A stretch of DNA of 64,000 nt from Inia geoffrensis (lineage: Eukaryota; Chordata; Mammalia; Artiodactyla; Iniidae): contig CM070910.1 of assembly GCA_036417435.1 (NCBI GenBank), positions 73,578,784 through 73,642,783 of the forward strand, given 5' to 3'. Below the pieces are notes generated by a model. That model was not told the origin of the DNA. It ran no database searches and worked only from the letters and a program-made list of their open reading frames with translations. The position numbers and the translations under genes are program-made. Below, one piece after another: positions 12,153 through 26,036 of the stretch. Position 1 is the stretch's first letter. Every line of letters begins with the position of its first letter.

Positions 12153-13888
12153 GTTTGGACGGGCACATTGAACTCTAATTATCCTACAGGAAGAAGAATT
12201 CACCAAAGGCTCAGCATGCCATACAAGAATGAGATTAGGGCCTGAAGCAATTTTTCGGGTTTACGGTCAGCTCACAAGAAAGCGAGTTGAGAAAAGAAGA
12301 TTTTTGGCACTGTAACTCACAATCCTGCAGAGTTCCAAATGACTCCTATCATCCAAAAATTTATTGAAGGAAGGCTGTGAAGAGGACTTAAACGCGACGC
12401 AGAATTGCAGAAAACAGATATCAGGTGGTAGATAAGAATTGCTCTGAAAGCGTAGGAAAAGAGGCAGCAGTTCGACAGTGATGCACTTGGCCAAAAAGGG
12501 CGTATGCGTTTTTTCCTGTATATATTCAGGAAAAAACGCATACGCCCTTTTTGGCCAACCAAGCAAGCCTGCAATGGAAATCCGCACTACAATGAAGTCT
12601 CACTTCGCACCGATCCAAAGGGCCGTCCGAAAAAAGTGTAAAATCCAGAGAGGCAGGACAGGCAATTCAGAACCATCAGCCTTGTTATGCTGATGGGCGG
12701 GATGTAAATTGCCAACAGCCACTCTGGAGAAGTGGATGGTGTTTCCTGGAACAAAGAAAAAAGCAAGCTAGAGCGCCTAGGGCACTTCCACATACGGTGC
12801 TATAGATTCGAAGAATTTAAATGAAAAAGACACAGCCACACCAAAGTTTAGGGCTGCTCTGTGTACGGGAACCTTGACTATGGGACAACTTCAATAGCCC
12901 AGAAAGAGAAAAATGGATATAGAAGTTGTGGTACATACCTACAATGGAATATCACTCAACAATGAAATCAATGGCAACAGACCAGTAGCAGCATAATGAG
13001 TGGATTTAGTTACGATGATTCTAAGTGAAATAAGGCACACAGAAAAAGAAACATCATAAGATATCACTAATACCGGGAATGTAAACACGGCTACGCATGA
13101 ACTGCATTACAAAACACAACGGAGTCTCACATTTACAAAAGAAACTTATGCTTGCTTAAGGGGAAAGGAGAGTGGGGAGGCTGCATAGATCCAGAGGTTG
13201 ACATTAGGACAGATACCATTCCATAAGCCAAATGTATATTAGACAAGACCTACTCCTTGCTCAACCATATGGGCTCAACACCCCGTATTCAAAACCTAGG
13301 AATATACCTGACTATGAATAAACTTAAAACCCATACATTTATACGTCTCCATAAGAAAATCATTTGTGTACAGCGGCGTACACACAGCAGTGTAAAGAAG
13401 ATAAATCCCTTTATAAAAATAAATTTGAAAAAGAAAACACAAGGACTGTGAAATAGAGAGAAATTCTTAAATAAGTCCTTCAGGGCTTGTAAGGAATCTT
13501 GGATTTACCACCTCTACATCCACAGCTGTGTGAGAGATAAGACTGGACACTTGGGGCTGATACTATTGGTGAGGGAATGCAGACCGTTTGAGGTAATGGT
13601 GCATGGTTCCAATTCCACGGGTCCCAAATCTCCACGTTTCAGGGATTTATCCTTCAGGTAAAATATGCATGGAAAACCCAGAATATGGTCCACGAAGTGA
13701 TCAGGCAAAATTTCTAAAACTCATCGCCATTTTCGCCCCGTGATAATGGAGTTTGCAGTTCCAGATGCGATATTAACGTTCTCCCCACTTGGAGGGTCAG
13801 TGTCTTTGACCTCTTGTTTGGCACAGTTTGCAATTTCCGTGGAAGATGAACAGGAATAAGGAGAACCAATGAGCGGCTAACTGGATGT
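12153..13888 (+). repeat. Satellite monomer M8
   Basis: 1,736 bp. Palindrome at 12487-12558 with one mismatch beside the centre (CCTGTATATATTCAGG). From 13083 its 3' part belongs to the duplication shared with M11. Confidence 0.95.
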
Positions 13889-15538
13889 GTTTGGACAGGC
13901 ACATTGAACTCTGATTTCCCTACAGGAAGGAGAATTCACCAAAGGCTCAGCGTGCCATACCGGAACGAGATTAGGGCCTGAAGCAATTCTTCGGGTTTGC
14001 GGTCAGCTCACAAGAAAGCGAGTTGAGAAAAGGAGACTTTTGGCACTGTAACTCACAATCCTGCAGAGTTCCAAATGAACACTATCATCCAAAAATTTAT
14101 TGAAGGAAGGCTTTGAAGAGGATTTGAACACGACGCAGAATTGCAGAAACCAGATATCAGGTGGTAGATAAGAATTGCTCTCAAAGCATAGGAAAACAGG
14201 CAGCAGTTCGACAGTGATGCACTTGGCCAAAAAGGGCGTATGCGGTTTTTCCTGAATATATTCAGGAAAAAACGCATACGTCCTTTTTGGCCAAACAAGC
14301 AAGCCTGCAATGGGAATCCACACAACAATGAAGTCTCACTTCCCACCGATCAAAAGGGCCGTCCGAAAAATGTGTAAAATCCAGAGAGGCAGGACAGGCC
14401 ATGGAGAACCAGCAGCCTTGTTATGCTGATGGACGGGATGTAAATTGCCAACAGCCAATCTGGAGAAGTGGATGGTGTTTCCTGGAACAAAGAGAAATCC
14501 AAGCTAGAGAGCCTAGGGCACTTCCACCTGTGGTGCTATAGATTCGGAAAATTTAAATGAAAAAGACACAGCCACACCAAAGTTTGGGGCTGCTCTGTGT
14601 ACGGGAACCTTGACTATGGGACAACTTCAATAGCCCAGAAAGAGAAAAATGGATATAGAAGTTGTGGTACATACCTACAATGGAATATCACTCAACAATG
14701 AAATCAATGGCCACAGACCAGTAGCAGCATAATGAGTGGATTTAGTTACGATGATTCTAAGTGAAATAAGGCACACAGAAAAAGTAACATCATAATATAT
14801 CACTAATACCGGGAATGTAAACACGGCTACGCATGAACTGCATTACAAAACACAACGGAGTCTCACATTTACAAAAGAAACTTATGCTTGCTTAAGGGGA
14901 AAGGAGAGTGGGGAGGCTGCATAGAACCAGAGGTTGACATTAGGACAGATACCATTCCATAAGCCAAATGTATATTGGACAAGACCTACTCCTTGCTCAA
15001 CCATATGGACTCAACACCCCGTATTCAAAACCTAGGAATATACCTGACTATGAATAAACTTAAAACCCATACTTTTATAGGTCTCCATAAGAAAATCATT
15101 TGTGTACAGCGGCGTACACACAGCAGTGTAAAGAAGATAAATCCCCTTATAAAAATAAATTTGAAAAAGAAAACACAAGGACTGTGAAATAGATAGAAAT
15201 TCTTAAATAAGTCCTTCAGGGCTTGTAAGGAATCTTGGATTTACCAGCTCTACATCCACAGCTGTGTGAGAGATAAGACTGGACACTTGGGGCTGATACT
15301 ATTGGTGAGGGAATGCAGACCGTTTGAGGTAATGGTGCATGGTTCCAATTCCACGGGTCCCAAATCTCCACGTTTCAGGGATTTATCCTTCAGCTAAAAT
15401 ATGCATGGAAAACCCCGAATATGGTCCACGAAGTGATCAGGCAAAATTTCTAAAACTCATCGCCATTTTCGCCCCGTGATAATGGAGTTTGCCGTTCCAG
15501 ATGCGATATTAACGTTCTCCCCACTTGGAGAGTCAGTG
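13083..15538 (+). repeat. Trimer-offset duplication, left copy (offset 5,209 bp)
   Basis: Near-identical to 18292-20747. By eye I noticed only three differences in about 2.46 kb: G/A at 13273/18482, CTGACTATG versus CTGAGTATG, and CTGGATG versus CTCGATG. It covers the end of M8 and most of M9. Its edges are GTAAACACGG versus GGAAACACGG on the left and GTGCC versus GTGTC on the right. Confidence 0.88.
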
Positions 15539-15624
15539 CCTTTGACCTGTTGTTTGGCACACTTTGCAATTTCCGTGGAAGATGAACAGGAATAAGGAGA
15601 ACCAATGAGCGGCTAACTCGATGT
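13889..15624 (+). repeat. Satellite monomer M9
   Basis: 1,736 bp. Palindrome at 14223-14294 with two mismatches (GCGGTTTTT, ACGTCC). Almost identical to M12. Confidence 0.95.
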
Positions 15625-17361
15625 GTTTGGACAGGCACATTTAACTCTGATTTCCCTACAGAAAGAAGAATTCACCAAAGGCTCAGAGTGCCATACGGGA
15701 ACGAGATTAGGGCCTGAATCAATTCTTCGGGTTTGCGGTCAGCTCACAAGAAAGCGAGTTGTGAAAAGGAGACTTTTGGCACTGTAACTCACAATCCTGC
15801 AGAGTTCCAAATGACGCCTATCATCCAAAAATTTATTGAAGGAAGGCTGTGAAGAGGACTTGAACGCGACGCAGAATTGCAGAAACCAGATATCAGGTGT
15901 TAGATAAGAATTGCTCTGAAAGCGTTGGAAAAGATTCAGCAGTTCGACAGTGATGCACTTGGCCAAAAAGCGCGTATACGTTTTTTCCTGAATATATTCA
16001 GGAAAAAACGCATACGCCCTTTTTGGCCAACCAAGCAAGCCTGCAATGGAATTCTGCACTACAATGAAGTCTCACTTCGCACCAATCAAAAGGGCCGTCC
16101 GAAAAAATTGTAAAATCCAGCGAGGCAGGACAGGCCATTCAGAACCGTCAGCCTTGTTATGCTGATGGGCGCGATGTAAATTGCCAACAGCCACTCTGGA
16201 GAAGTGGATGGTGTTTCCTGGAACAAAGAAAAAAACCAAGCTAGAGAGCCTAGGGCACTTCCACTTATGGTGCTATAGATTCGGAAAATTTAAATGAAAA
16301 AGACACAGCCACACCAAAGTTTGGGGCTGCTCTGTGTACGGGAACCTTGACTATGGGACAACTTCAATAGCCCAGAAAGAGAAAAATGGATATAGAAGTT
16401 GTGGTACATACCTACAATGGAATATCACTCAACAATGAAATCAATGGCCACAGACCAGTAGCAGCATAATGAGTGGATTTAGTTACGATGATTCTAAGTG
16501 AAATAAGGCACACAGAAAAAGAAACATCATAAGATATCACTAATACCGGGAATGTAAACACGGCTACGCATGAACTGCATTACAAAACACAACAGAGTCT
16601 CACATTTACAAAAGAAGCTTATGCTTGCTTAAGGGGAAAGGAGAGTGGGGAGGCTGCATAGAACCAGAGGTTGACATTACGACAGATACCATTCCATAAG
16701 ACAAATATATATTAGACAAGACCTACTCCTTGCTCAACCAAATGGACTCAACACCCCATATTCAAAACCTAGGAATATACCTGACTATGAATAAACTTAA
16801 AATCCATACATTTATAGGTCTTCATAAGAAAATCATTTGTATACAGCAGCATACACACAGCAGTGTAAATAAGCAAAATCCCCTTATAAAAATAAATTTG
16901 AAAAAGAAAACACAAGGACTGTGAAATAGAGAGAAATTCTTAAATAAGTCCTTCAGGGCTTGTAAGGAATATTGGATTTACCACCTCTACATCCACAGCT
17001 GTGTGAGAGATAAGACTGGACACTTGGGGCTGATACTATTGGAGAGGGAATGCAGACCGTTTGAGGTAATGGTGCATGGTTCCAATTCCACGGGTCCCAA
17101 ATCTCCAGGATTCAGGGATTTATCCTTCAGGTAAAATATGCATGGAAAACCCAGAATATGGTCCACGAAGTGATCAGGCAAAAATTCTAAAACTCATCGC
17201 CATTTTTGCCCCGTGATAATGGAGTTTGCCGTTCTACATGCGATATTAACGTTCTCCCCACTTGGAGAGTCAGTGCCTTTGAACTCTTGTTTGGCACAGT
17301 TTTCAATTTCCGTGGAAGATGAAGAGGAATAAGGAGAAAAAATGAGCGGCTAACTCGATGT
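15625..17361 (+). repeat. Satellite monomer M10
   Basis: 1,737 bp. Palindrome at 15959-16030 with two mismatches, both in the left arm (AAGCGCGTATACG). Its L1 tail has CAGCAGCATAC rather than CAGCGGCG. Confidence 0.95.
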
Positions 17362-19097
17362 GTTTGGACAGGCACATTGAACTCTGATTTCCCTACAGTA
17401 AGAAGAATTCACCAAAGGCTCAGCGTGCCATACCGGAACGAGATTAGGGCCTGAAGCAATTCTTCGGGTTTGCGGTCAGCTCACAAGAAAGCGAGTTGAG
17501 AAAAGGAGACTTTTGGCACTGTAACTCACAATCCTGCAGAGTTCCAAATGAACCCTATCATCCAAAAATTTATTGAAGGATGGCTGTGAAGAGGACTTGA
17601 ACGCGACGCAGAATTGCAGAAACCAGATATCAGGTGGTAGATAAGAATTGCTCTGAAAGCATAGGAAAAGAGGCAGCAGTTCGACAGTGATGCACTTGGC
17701 CAAAAAGGGCGTATGCGGTTTTTCCTGAATATATTCAGGAAAAAACGCATACGCCCTTTTTGGCCAACCAAGCAAGCCTGCAATGGGAATCCACACTACA
17801 ATGAAGTCTCACTAACCACCGATCAAAAGGGCTGTCCGAAAAAAGTGTAAAATCCAGAGAGGCAGGACAGGCCATTCAGAACTGTCAGCCTTGTTATGCT
17901 GATGGGCGGGATGTAAATTGCCAACAGCCACTCCGGAGAAGTGGAGGGTGTTTCCTGGAACAAAGTAAAAAACAAGCTAGTGAGCCCAGGGCACTTCCAC
18001 TGATGGTGCTATAGATTCGGAAAATTTAAATGAAAAAGACACAGCCACACCAAAGTTTGGGGCTGCTCTGTGTACGGGAACCTTGACTATGGTACAACTT
18101 CAATAGCCCAGAAAGAGAAAAATGGATATAGAAGTTGAGGTACATCCCTACAATGGAATATCACTCAACAATGAAATCAATGGCAACAGACCAGTAGCAG
18201 CATAATGAGTGAATTTAGTTACTATGATTCTAAGTGAAATAAGGCACACAGAAAAAGAAACATCATAAGATATCACTAACACTGGGAATGGAAACACGGC
18301 TACGCATGAACTGCATTACAAAACACAACGGAGTCTCACATTTACAAAAGAAACTTATGCTTGCTTAAGGGGAAAGGAGAGTGGGGAGGCTGCATAGATC
18401 CAGAGGTTGACATTAGGACAGATACCATTCCATAAGCCAAATGTATATTAGACAAGACCTACTCCTTGCTCAACCATATGGACTCAACACCCCGTATTCA
18501 AAACCTAGGAATATACCTGAGTATGAATAAACTTAAAACCCATACATTTATACGTCTCCATAAGAAAATCATTTGTGTACAGCGGCGTACACACAGCAGT
18601 GTAAAGAAGATAAATCCCTTTATAAAAATAAATTTGAAAAAGAAAACACAAGGACTGTGAAATAGAGAGAAATTCTTAAATAAGTCCTTCAGGGCTTGTA
18701 AGGAATCTTGGATTTACCACCTCTACATCCACAGCTGTGTGAGAGATAAGACTGGACACTTGGGGCTGATACTATTGGTGAGGGAATGCAGACCGTTTGA
18801 GGTAATGGTGCATGGTTCCAATTCCACGGGTCCCAAATCTCCACGTTTCAGGGATTTATCCTTCAGGTAAAATATGCATGGAAAACCCAGAATATGGTCC
18901 ACGAAGTGATCAGGCAAAATTTCTAAAACTCATCGCCATTTTCGCCCCGTGATAATGGAGTTTGCAGTTCCAGATGCGATATTAACGTTCTCCCCACTTG
19001 GAGGGTCAGTGTCTTTGACCTCTTGTTTGGCACAGTTTGCAATTTCCGTGGAAGATGAACAGGAATAAGGAGAACCAATGAGCGGCTAACTCGATGT
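17362..19097 (+). repeat. Satellite monomer M11
   Basis: 1,736 bp. Palindrome at 17696-17767 with one mismatch (GCGGTTTTT). Carries TCTCACTAACCACCG after the L1 start, shared with M14, M16 and M19. Confidence 0.95.
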
Positions 19098-20747
19098 GTT
19101 TGGACAGGCACATTGAACTCTGATTTCCCTACAGGAAGGAGAATTCACCAAAGGCTCAGCGTGCCATACCGGAACGAGATTAGGGCCTGAAGCAATTCTT
19201 CGGGTTTGCGGTCAGCTCACAAGAAAGCGAGTTGAGAAAAGGAGACTTTTGGCACTGTAACTCACAATCCTGCAGAGTTCCAAATGAACACTATCATCCA
19301 AAAATTTATTGAAGGAAGGCTTTGAAGAGGATTTGAACACGACGCAGAATTGCAGAAACCAGATATCAGGTGGTAGATAAGAATTGCTCTCAAAGCATAG
19401 GAAAACAGGCAGCAGTTCGACAGTGATGCACTTGGCCAAAAAGGGCGTATGCGGTTTTTCCTGAATATATTCAGGAAAAAACGCATACGTCCTTTTTGGC
19501 CAAACAAGCAAGCCTGCAATGGGAATCCACACAACAATGAAGTCTCACTTCCCACCGATCAAAAGGGCCGTCCGAAAAATGTGTAAAATCCAGAGAGGCA
19601 GGACAGGCCATGGAGAACCAGCAGCCTTGTTATGCTGATGGACGGGATGTAAATTGCCAACAGCCAATCTGGAGAAGTGGATGGTGTTTCCTGGAACAAA
19701 GAGAAATCCAAGCTAGAGAGCCTAGGGCACTTCCACCTGTGGTGCTATAGATTCGGAAAATTTAAATGAAAAAGACACAGCCACACCAAAGTTTGGGGCT
19801 GCTCTGTGTACGGGAACCTTGACTATGGGACAACTTCAATAGCCCAGAAAGAGAAAAATGGATATAGAAGTTGTGGTACATACCTACAATGGAATATCAC
19901 TCAACAATGAAATCAATGGCCACAGACCAGTAGCAGCATAATGAGTGGATTTAGTTACGATGATTCTAAGTGAAATAAGGCACACAGAAAAAGTAACATC
20001 ATAATATATCACTAATACCGGGAATGTAAACACGGCTACGCATGAACTGCATTACAAAACACAACGGAGTCTCACATTTACAAAAGAAACTTATGCTTGC
20101 TTAAGGGGAAAGGAGAGTGGGGAGGCTGCATAGAACCAGAGGTTGACATTAGGACAGATACCATTCCATAAGCCAAATGTATATTGGACAAGACCTACTC
20201 CTTGCTCAACCATATGGACTCAACACCCCGTATTCAAAACCTAGGAATATACCTGACTATGAATAAACTTAAAACCCATACTTTTATAGGTCTCCATAAG
20301 AAAATCATTTGTGTACAGCGGCGTACACACAGCAGTGTAAAGAAGATAAATCCCCTTATAAAAATAAATTTGAAAAAGAAAACACAAGGACTGTGAAATA
20401 GATAGAAATTCTTAAATAAGTCCTTCAGGGCTTGTAAGGAATCTTGGATTTACCAGCTCTACATCCACAGCTGTGTGAGAGATAAGACTGGACACTTGGG
20501 GCTGATACTATTGGTGAGGGAATGCAGACCGTTTGAGGTAATGGTGCATGGTTCCAATTCCACGGGTCCCAAATCTCCACGTTTCAGGGATTTATCCTTC
20601 AGCTAAAATATGCATGGAAAACCCCGAATATGGTCCACGAAGTGATCAGGCAAAATTTCTAAAACTCATCGCCATTTTCGCCCCGTGATAATGGAGTTTG
20701 CCGTTCCAGATGCGATATTAACGTTCTCCCCACTTGGAGAGTCAGTG
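18292..20747 (+). repeat. Trimer-offset duplication, right copy (offset 5,209 bp)
   Basis: Partner of 13083-15538, covering the end of M11 and most of M12. M9 and M12 share private states, including TTGGCCAAACAAGC after the palindrome and CTCAAAGCATAGG before it. Confidence 0.88.
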
Positions 20748-20833
20748 TCTTTGACCTCTTGTTTGGCATAGTTTGCAATTTCCGTGGAAGATGAACAGGA
20801 ATAAGGAGAACCAATGAGCGGCTAACTCGATGT
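19098..20833 (+). repeat. Satellite monomer M12
   Basis: 1,736 bp. Palindrome at 19432-19503 with the same two mismatches as M9. Confidence 0.95.
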
Positions 20834-22567
20834 GTTTGGACAGGCACATTGAACTCTGATTTCCCTACAGGAAGAAGAATTCACCAAAGGCTCAGCGTGC
20901 CATACCGGAACGAGATTAGGTCCTGAGGCAATTCTTGGGGTTTGTGGTCAGCTCACAAGAAAGCGAGTTGAGAAAAGGAGACTTTTGGCACTGTAACTCA
21001 CAATCCTGCAGAGTTCCAAATGAACCCTATCATCCAAAAATTTATTGAAGGAAGGCTGTGAAGAGGATTTGAACGCGACGCAGAATTGCAGAAACCAGAT
21101 ATCAGGTGGTAGATAAGAATTGCTCTGAAAGCATAGGAAAACAGGCAGCAGTTCGACAGTGATGCACTTGGCCAAAAAGGGCGTATGCGTTTTTTCCTGA
21201 ATATATTCAGGAAAAAACGCATACGCCCTTTTTGGCCAACCAAGCAAGCCTGCAATGGGAATCCACACTACAATGAAGTCTCACTTCCCACCGATCATAA
21301 GGGCCGTCCGAAAAATGTGTAAAATCCAGAGAGGAGGACAGTACATGGAGAACAAGCAGCCTTGTTATGCTGATGGACGGGATGTAAATTGCCAACAGCC
21401 ACTCTGGAGAAGTGGATGGTGTTTCCTGGAACAAAGAGAAAACCAAGCTAGAGAGCCTAGGGCACTTCCACTTATGGTGCTATAGATTCGGAAAATTTAA
21501 ATGAAAAAGACACAGCCACACCAAAGTTTGGGGCTGCTCTGTTTACGGGAACCTTGACTATGGTACAACTTCAATAGCCCAGAAAGAGAAAAATGGATAT
21601 AGAAGTTGTGGTACATCCCTACAATGGAATATCACTCAACAATGAAATCATTGGCAACAGACCAGTAGCAGCATAATGAGTGGATTTAGTTAGTATGATT
21701 CTAAGTGAAATAAGGCACACAGAAAAAGAAACATCATAAGATATCACTAATATCGGGAATGTAAACACGGCTAGGCATGAACTGCATTACAAAACACAAC
21801 GGAGTCTCACATTTACAAAAGAAACTTATGCTTGCTTAAGGGGAAAGGAGAGTGGGGAGGCTGCATAGAACCAGAGGTTGACATTAGGACAGATACCATT
21901 CCATAAGCCAAATGTATATTGGACAAGACCTACTCCTTGCTCAACCATATGGACTCAACACCCCGTATTCAAAACCTAGGAATATACCTGTCTATGAATA
22001 AACTTAAAACCCATACATTTATACGTCTCCATAAGAAAATCATTTGTGTACAGCGGCGTACACACAGCAGTGTAAAGAAGACAAATCCCCTTATAAAAAT
22101 AAATTTGAAAAAGAAAACACAAGGACTGTGAAATAGAGAGAAATTCTTAAATAAGTCCTTCAGGGTTGTAAGGAATCTTGGATTTACCAGCTCTACATCC
22201 ACAGCTTTGTGAGAGATAAGACTGGACACTTGGGGCTGATACTATTGGTGAGGGAATGCAGACCGTTTGAGGTAATGGTGCATGGTTCCAATTCCACGGG
22301 TCCCAAATCTCCACGTTTCAGGGATTTATCCTTCAGCTAAAATATGCATGGAAAACCCCGAATATGGTCCACGAAGTGATCAGGCAATATTTCTAAAACT
22401 CATCGCCATTTTCGCCCCGTGATAATGGAGTTTGCCGTTCCAGATGCGATATTAACGTTCTCCCCACTTGGAGAGTCAGTGCCTTTGACCTGTTGTTTGG
22501 CACACTTTGCAATTTCCGTGGAAGATGAACAGGAATAAGGAGAACCAATGAGCGGCTAACTCGATGT
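20834..22567 (+). repeat. Satellite monomer M13
   Basis: 1,734 bp after two one-base deletions shared with M15. Perfect palindrome. Carries CTCTGTTTACGGG, also found in M15 and M18. Confidence 0.95.
21168..21239. repeat. Perfect 72 bp palindrome (M13)
   Basis: Both 36 bp arms are exact reverse complements around GAATATATTC. The same perfect form recurs in M15, M18 and M21, the monomers that belong to the same type in the higher-order repeat. Confidence 0.95.
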
Positions 22568-24302
22568 GTTTGGACAGGCACATTTAACTCTGATTTCCCT
22601 ACAGAAAGCAGAATTCACCAAAGGCTCAGAGTGCCATACGGGAACGAGATTAGGGCCTGAATCAATTCTTCGGGTTTGCGGTCAGCTCACAAGAAAGCGA
22701 GTTGAGAAAAGGAGACTTTTTGCACTTTAACTCACAATCCTGCAGAGTTCCAAATGACGCCTATCATCCAAAAATTTATTGAAGGAAGGCTGTGAAGAGG
22801 ACTTGAACGCGACGCAGAATTGCAGAAACCAGATATCAGGTGTTAGATAAGAATTACTCTGAAAGCGTAGGAAAAGAGGCAGCAGTTCGACAGTGATGCA
22901 CTTGGCCAAAAATCGCGTATCCGTTTTTTACTGAATATATTCAGGAAAAAACGCATACGCCCTTTTTGGCCAACCAAGCAAGCCTGCAATGGAAATCCAC
23001 ACTACAATGAAGTCTCACTAACCACCGATCAAAAGGGCTGTCCGAAAAAAGTGTAAAATCCAGAGAGGCAGGACAGGCCATTCAGAACTGTCAGCCTTGT
23101 TATGCTGATGGGCGGGATGTAAATTGCCAACAGCCACTCCGGAGAAGTGGAGGGTGTTTCCTGGAACAAAGTAAAAAACAAGCTAGTGAGCCCAGGGCAC
23201 TTCCACTGATGGTGCTATAGATTCGGAAAATTTAAATGTAAATACACAGCCACACCAATGTTTGGGGCTTCTCTGTGTACGGGAACCTTGACTATGGTAC
23301 AACTTCAATAGCCCAGAAAGAGAAAAATGGATATATAAGTTGAGGTACATCCCTACAATGGAATATCACTCAACAATGAAATCAATGGAAACAGACCAGT
23401 AGCAGCATAATGAGTGAATTTAGTTTCTATGATTCTAAGTGAAATAAGGCACACAGAAAAAGAAACATCATAAGATATCACTAATACTGGGAATGGAAAC
23501 ACGGCTACGCATGAACTGCATTACAAAACACAACGGAGTCTCACATTTACAAAAGAAACTTATGCTTGCTTAAGGGGAAAGGAGAGTGGGGAGGCTGCAT
23601 AGATCCAGAGGTTGACATTAGGACAGATACCATTCCATAAGCCAAATGTATATTAGACAAGACCTACTCCTTGCTCAACCATATGGACTCAACACCCCGT
23701 ATTCAAAACCTAGGAATATACCTGACTATGAATAAACTTAAAACCCATACTTTTATAGGTCTCCATAAGAAAATCATTTGTGTACAGCGGCGTACACACA
23801 GCAGTGTAAAGAAGATAAATCCCCTTATAAAAATAAATTTGAAAAAGAAAACACAAGGACTGTGAAATAGATAGAAATTCTTAAATAAGTCCTTCAGGGC
23901 TTGTAAGGAATCTTGGATTTACCAGCTCTACATCCACAGCTGTGTGAGAGATAAGACTGGACACTTGGGGCTGATACTATTGGTGAGGGAATGCAGACCG
24001 TTTGAGGTAATGGTGCATGGTTCCAATTCCACGGGTCCCAAATCTCCACGTTTCAGGGATTTATCCTTCAGCTAAAATATGCATGGAAAACCCCGAATAT
24101 GGTCCACGAAGTGATCAGGCAAAATTTCTAAAACTCATCGCCATTTTCGCCCCGTGATAATGGAGTTTGCCGTTCCAGATGCGATATTAACGTTCTCCCC
24201 ACTTGGAGAGTCAGTGTCTTTGACCTCTTGTTTGGCATAGTTTGCAATTTCCGTGGAAGATGAACAGGAATAAGGAGAACCAATGAGCGGCTAACTCGAT
24301 GT
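22568..24302 (+). repeat. Satellite monomer M14
   Basis: 1,735 bp. Palindrome at 22902-22973 with four mismatches, all in the left arm. Has AAATGTAAATACAC and CAATGTTTGGGG, unlike M13. Confidence 0.95.
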
Positions 24303-26036
24303 GTTTGGACAGGCACATTGAACTCTGATTTCCCTACAGGAAGAAGAATTCACCAAAGGCTCAGCGTGCCATACCGGAACGAGATTAGGTCCTGAGGCAA
24401 TTCTTGGGGTTTGTGGTCAGCTCACAAGAAAGCGAGTTGAGAAAAGGAGACTTTTGGCACTGTAACTCACAATCCTGCAGAGTTCCAAATGAACCCTATC
24501 ATCCAAAAATTTATTGAAGGAAGGCTGTGAAGAGGATTTGAACGCGACGCAGAATTGCAGAAACCAGATATCAGGTGGTAGATAAGAATTGCTCTGAAAG
24601 CATAGGAAAACAGGCAGCAGTTCGACAGTGATGCACTTGGCCAAAAAGGGCGTATGCGTTTTTTCCTGAATATATTCAGGAAAAAACGCATACGCCCTTT
24701 TTGGCCAACCAAGCAAGCCTGCAATGGGAATCCACACTACAATGAAGTCTCACTTCCCACCGATCAAAAGGGCCGTCCGAAAAATGTGTAAAATCCAGAG
24801 AGGAGGACAGTACATGGAGAACAAGCAGCCTTGTTATGCTGATGGACGGGATGTAAATTGCCAACAGCCACTCTGGAGAAGTGGATGGTGTTTCCTGGAA
24901 CAAAGAGAAAACCAAGCTAGAGAGCCTAGGGCACTTCCACTTATGGTGCTATAGATTCGGAAAATTTAAATGAAAAAGACACAGCCACACCAAAGTTTGG
25001 GGCTGCTCTGTTTACGGGAACCTTGACTATGGTACAACTTCAATAGCCCAGAAAGAGAAAAATGGATATAGAAGTTGTGGTACATCCCTACAATGGAATA
25101 TCACTCAACAATGAAATCATTGGCAACAGACCAGTAGCAGCATAATGAGTGGATTTAGTTAGTATGATTCTAAGTGAAATAAGGCACACAGAAAAAGAAA
25201 CATCATAAGATATCACTAATATCGGGAATGTAAACACGGCTAGGCATGAACTGCATTACAAAACACAACGGAGTCTCACATTTACAAAAGAAACTTATGC
25301 TTGCTTAAGGGGAAAGGAGAGTGGGGAGGCTGCATAGAACCAGAGGTTGACATTAGGACAGATACCATTCCATAAGCCAAATGTATATTGGACAAGACCT
25401 ACTCCTTGCTCAACCATATGGACTCAACACCCCGTATTCAAAACCTAGGAATATACCTGTCTATGAATAAACTTAAAACCCATACATTTATACGTCTCCA
25501 TAAGAAAATCATTTGTGTACAGCGGCGTACACACAGCAGTGTAAAGAAGACAAATCCCCTTATAAAAATAAATTTGAAAAAGAAAACACAAGGACTGTGA
25601 AATAGAGAGAAATTCTTAAATAAGTCCTTCAGGGTTGTAAGGAATCTTGGATTTACCAGCTCTACATCCACAGCTTTGTGAGAGATAAGACTGGACACTT
25701 GGGGCTGATACTATTGGTGAGGGAATGCAGACCGTTTGAGGTAATGGTGCATGGTTCCAATTCCACGGGTCCCAAATCTCCACGTTTCAGGGATTTATCC
25801 TTCAGCTAAAATATGCATGGAAAACCCCGAATATGGTCCACGAAGTGATCAGGCAATATTTCTAAAACTCATCGCCATTTTCGCCCCGTGATAATGGAGT
25901 TTGCCGTTCCAGATGCGATATTAACGTTCTCCCCACTTGGAGAGTCAGTGCCTTTGACCTGTTGTTTGGCACACTTTGCAATTTCCGTGGAAGATGAACA
26001 GGAATAAGGAGAACCAATGAGCGGCTAACTCGATGT
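24303..26036 (+). repeat. Satellite monomer M15
   Basis: 1,734 bp, near-identical to M13. Perfect palindrome. Confidence 0.95.
24637..24708. repeat. Perfect 72 bp palindrome (M15)
   Basis: Identical to the M13 copy 3,469 bp upstream; no arm mismatch. Confidence 0.95.

Larger units (their letters stand above)
8681..13888 (+). repeat. Subarray B: monomers M6-M8, diverged transition zone
   Basis: M6, M7 and M8 differ from each other more than neighbours do elsewhere, and they mix states of the left and right domains. They keep GGACGGGCAC at the start like M1-M5 but have GACACAGCCACACC and GAGGTTGACATTAG like M9 onward. At phase 1430 M6 reads ACCCACTG, unlike either neighbour domain. Confidence 0.75.
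20187..23750 (+). repeat. Dimer higher-order repeat, first copy (offset 3,469 bp)
   Basis: Near-identical to 23656-27219. I noticed two differences in about 3.56 kb: T/A near 21298 and T/C at 23488/26957. It contains M13 and most of M14. M13 and M15 share two one-base deletions, at AGAGAGGAGGACAG and CAGGGTTGTAAGG, which explain their 1,734 bp length. Confidence 0.9.

Noticed and set aside
13606..13621. Near-match to the CENP-B box core in TTCCAATTCCACGGG
   Set aside because: Two of the nine essential core positions differ (the G of TTCG and the central A). No exact core was found by eye on either strand of a monomer.
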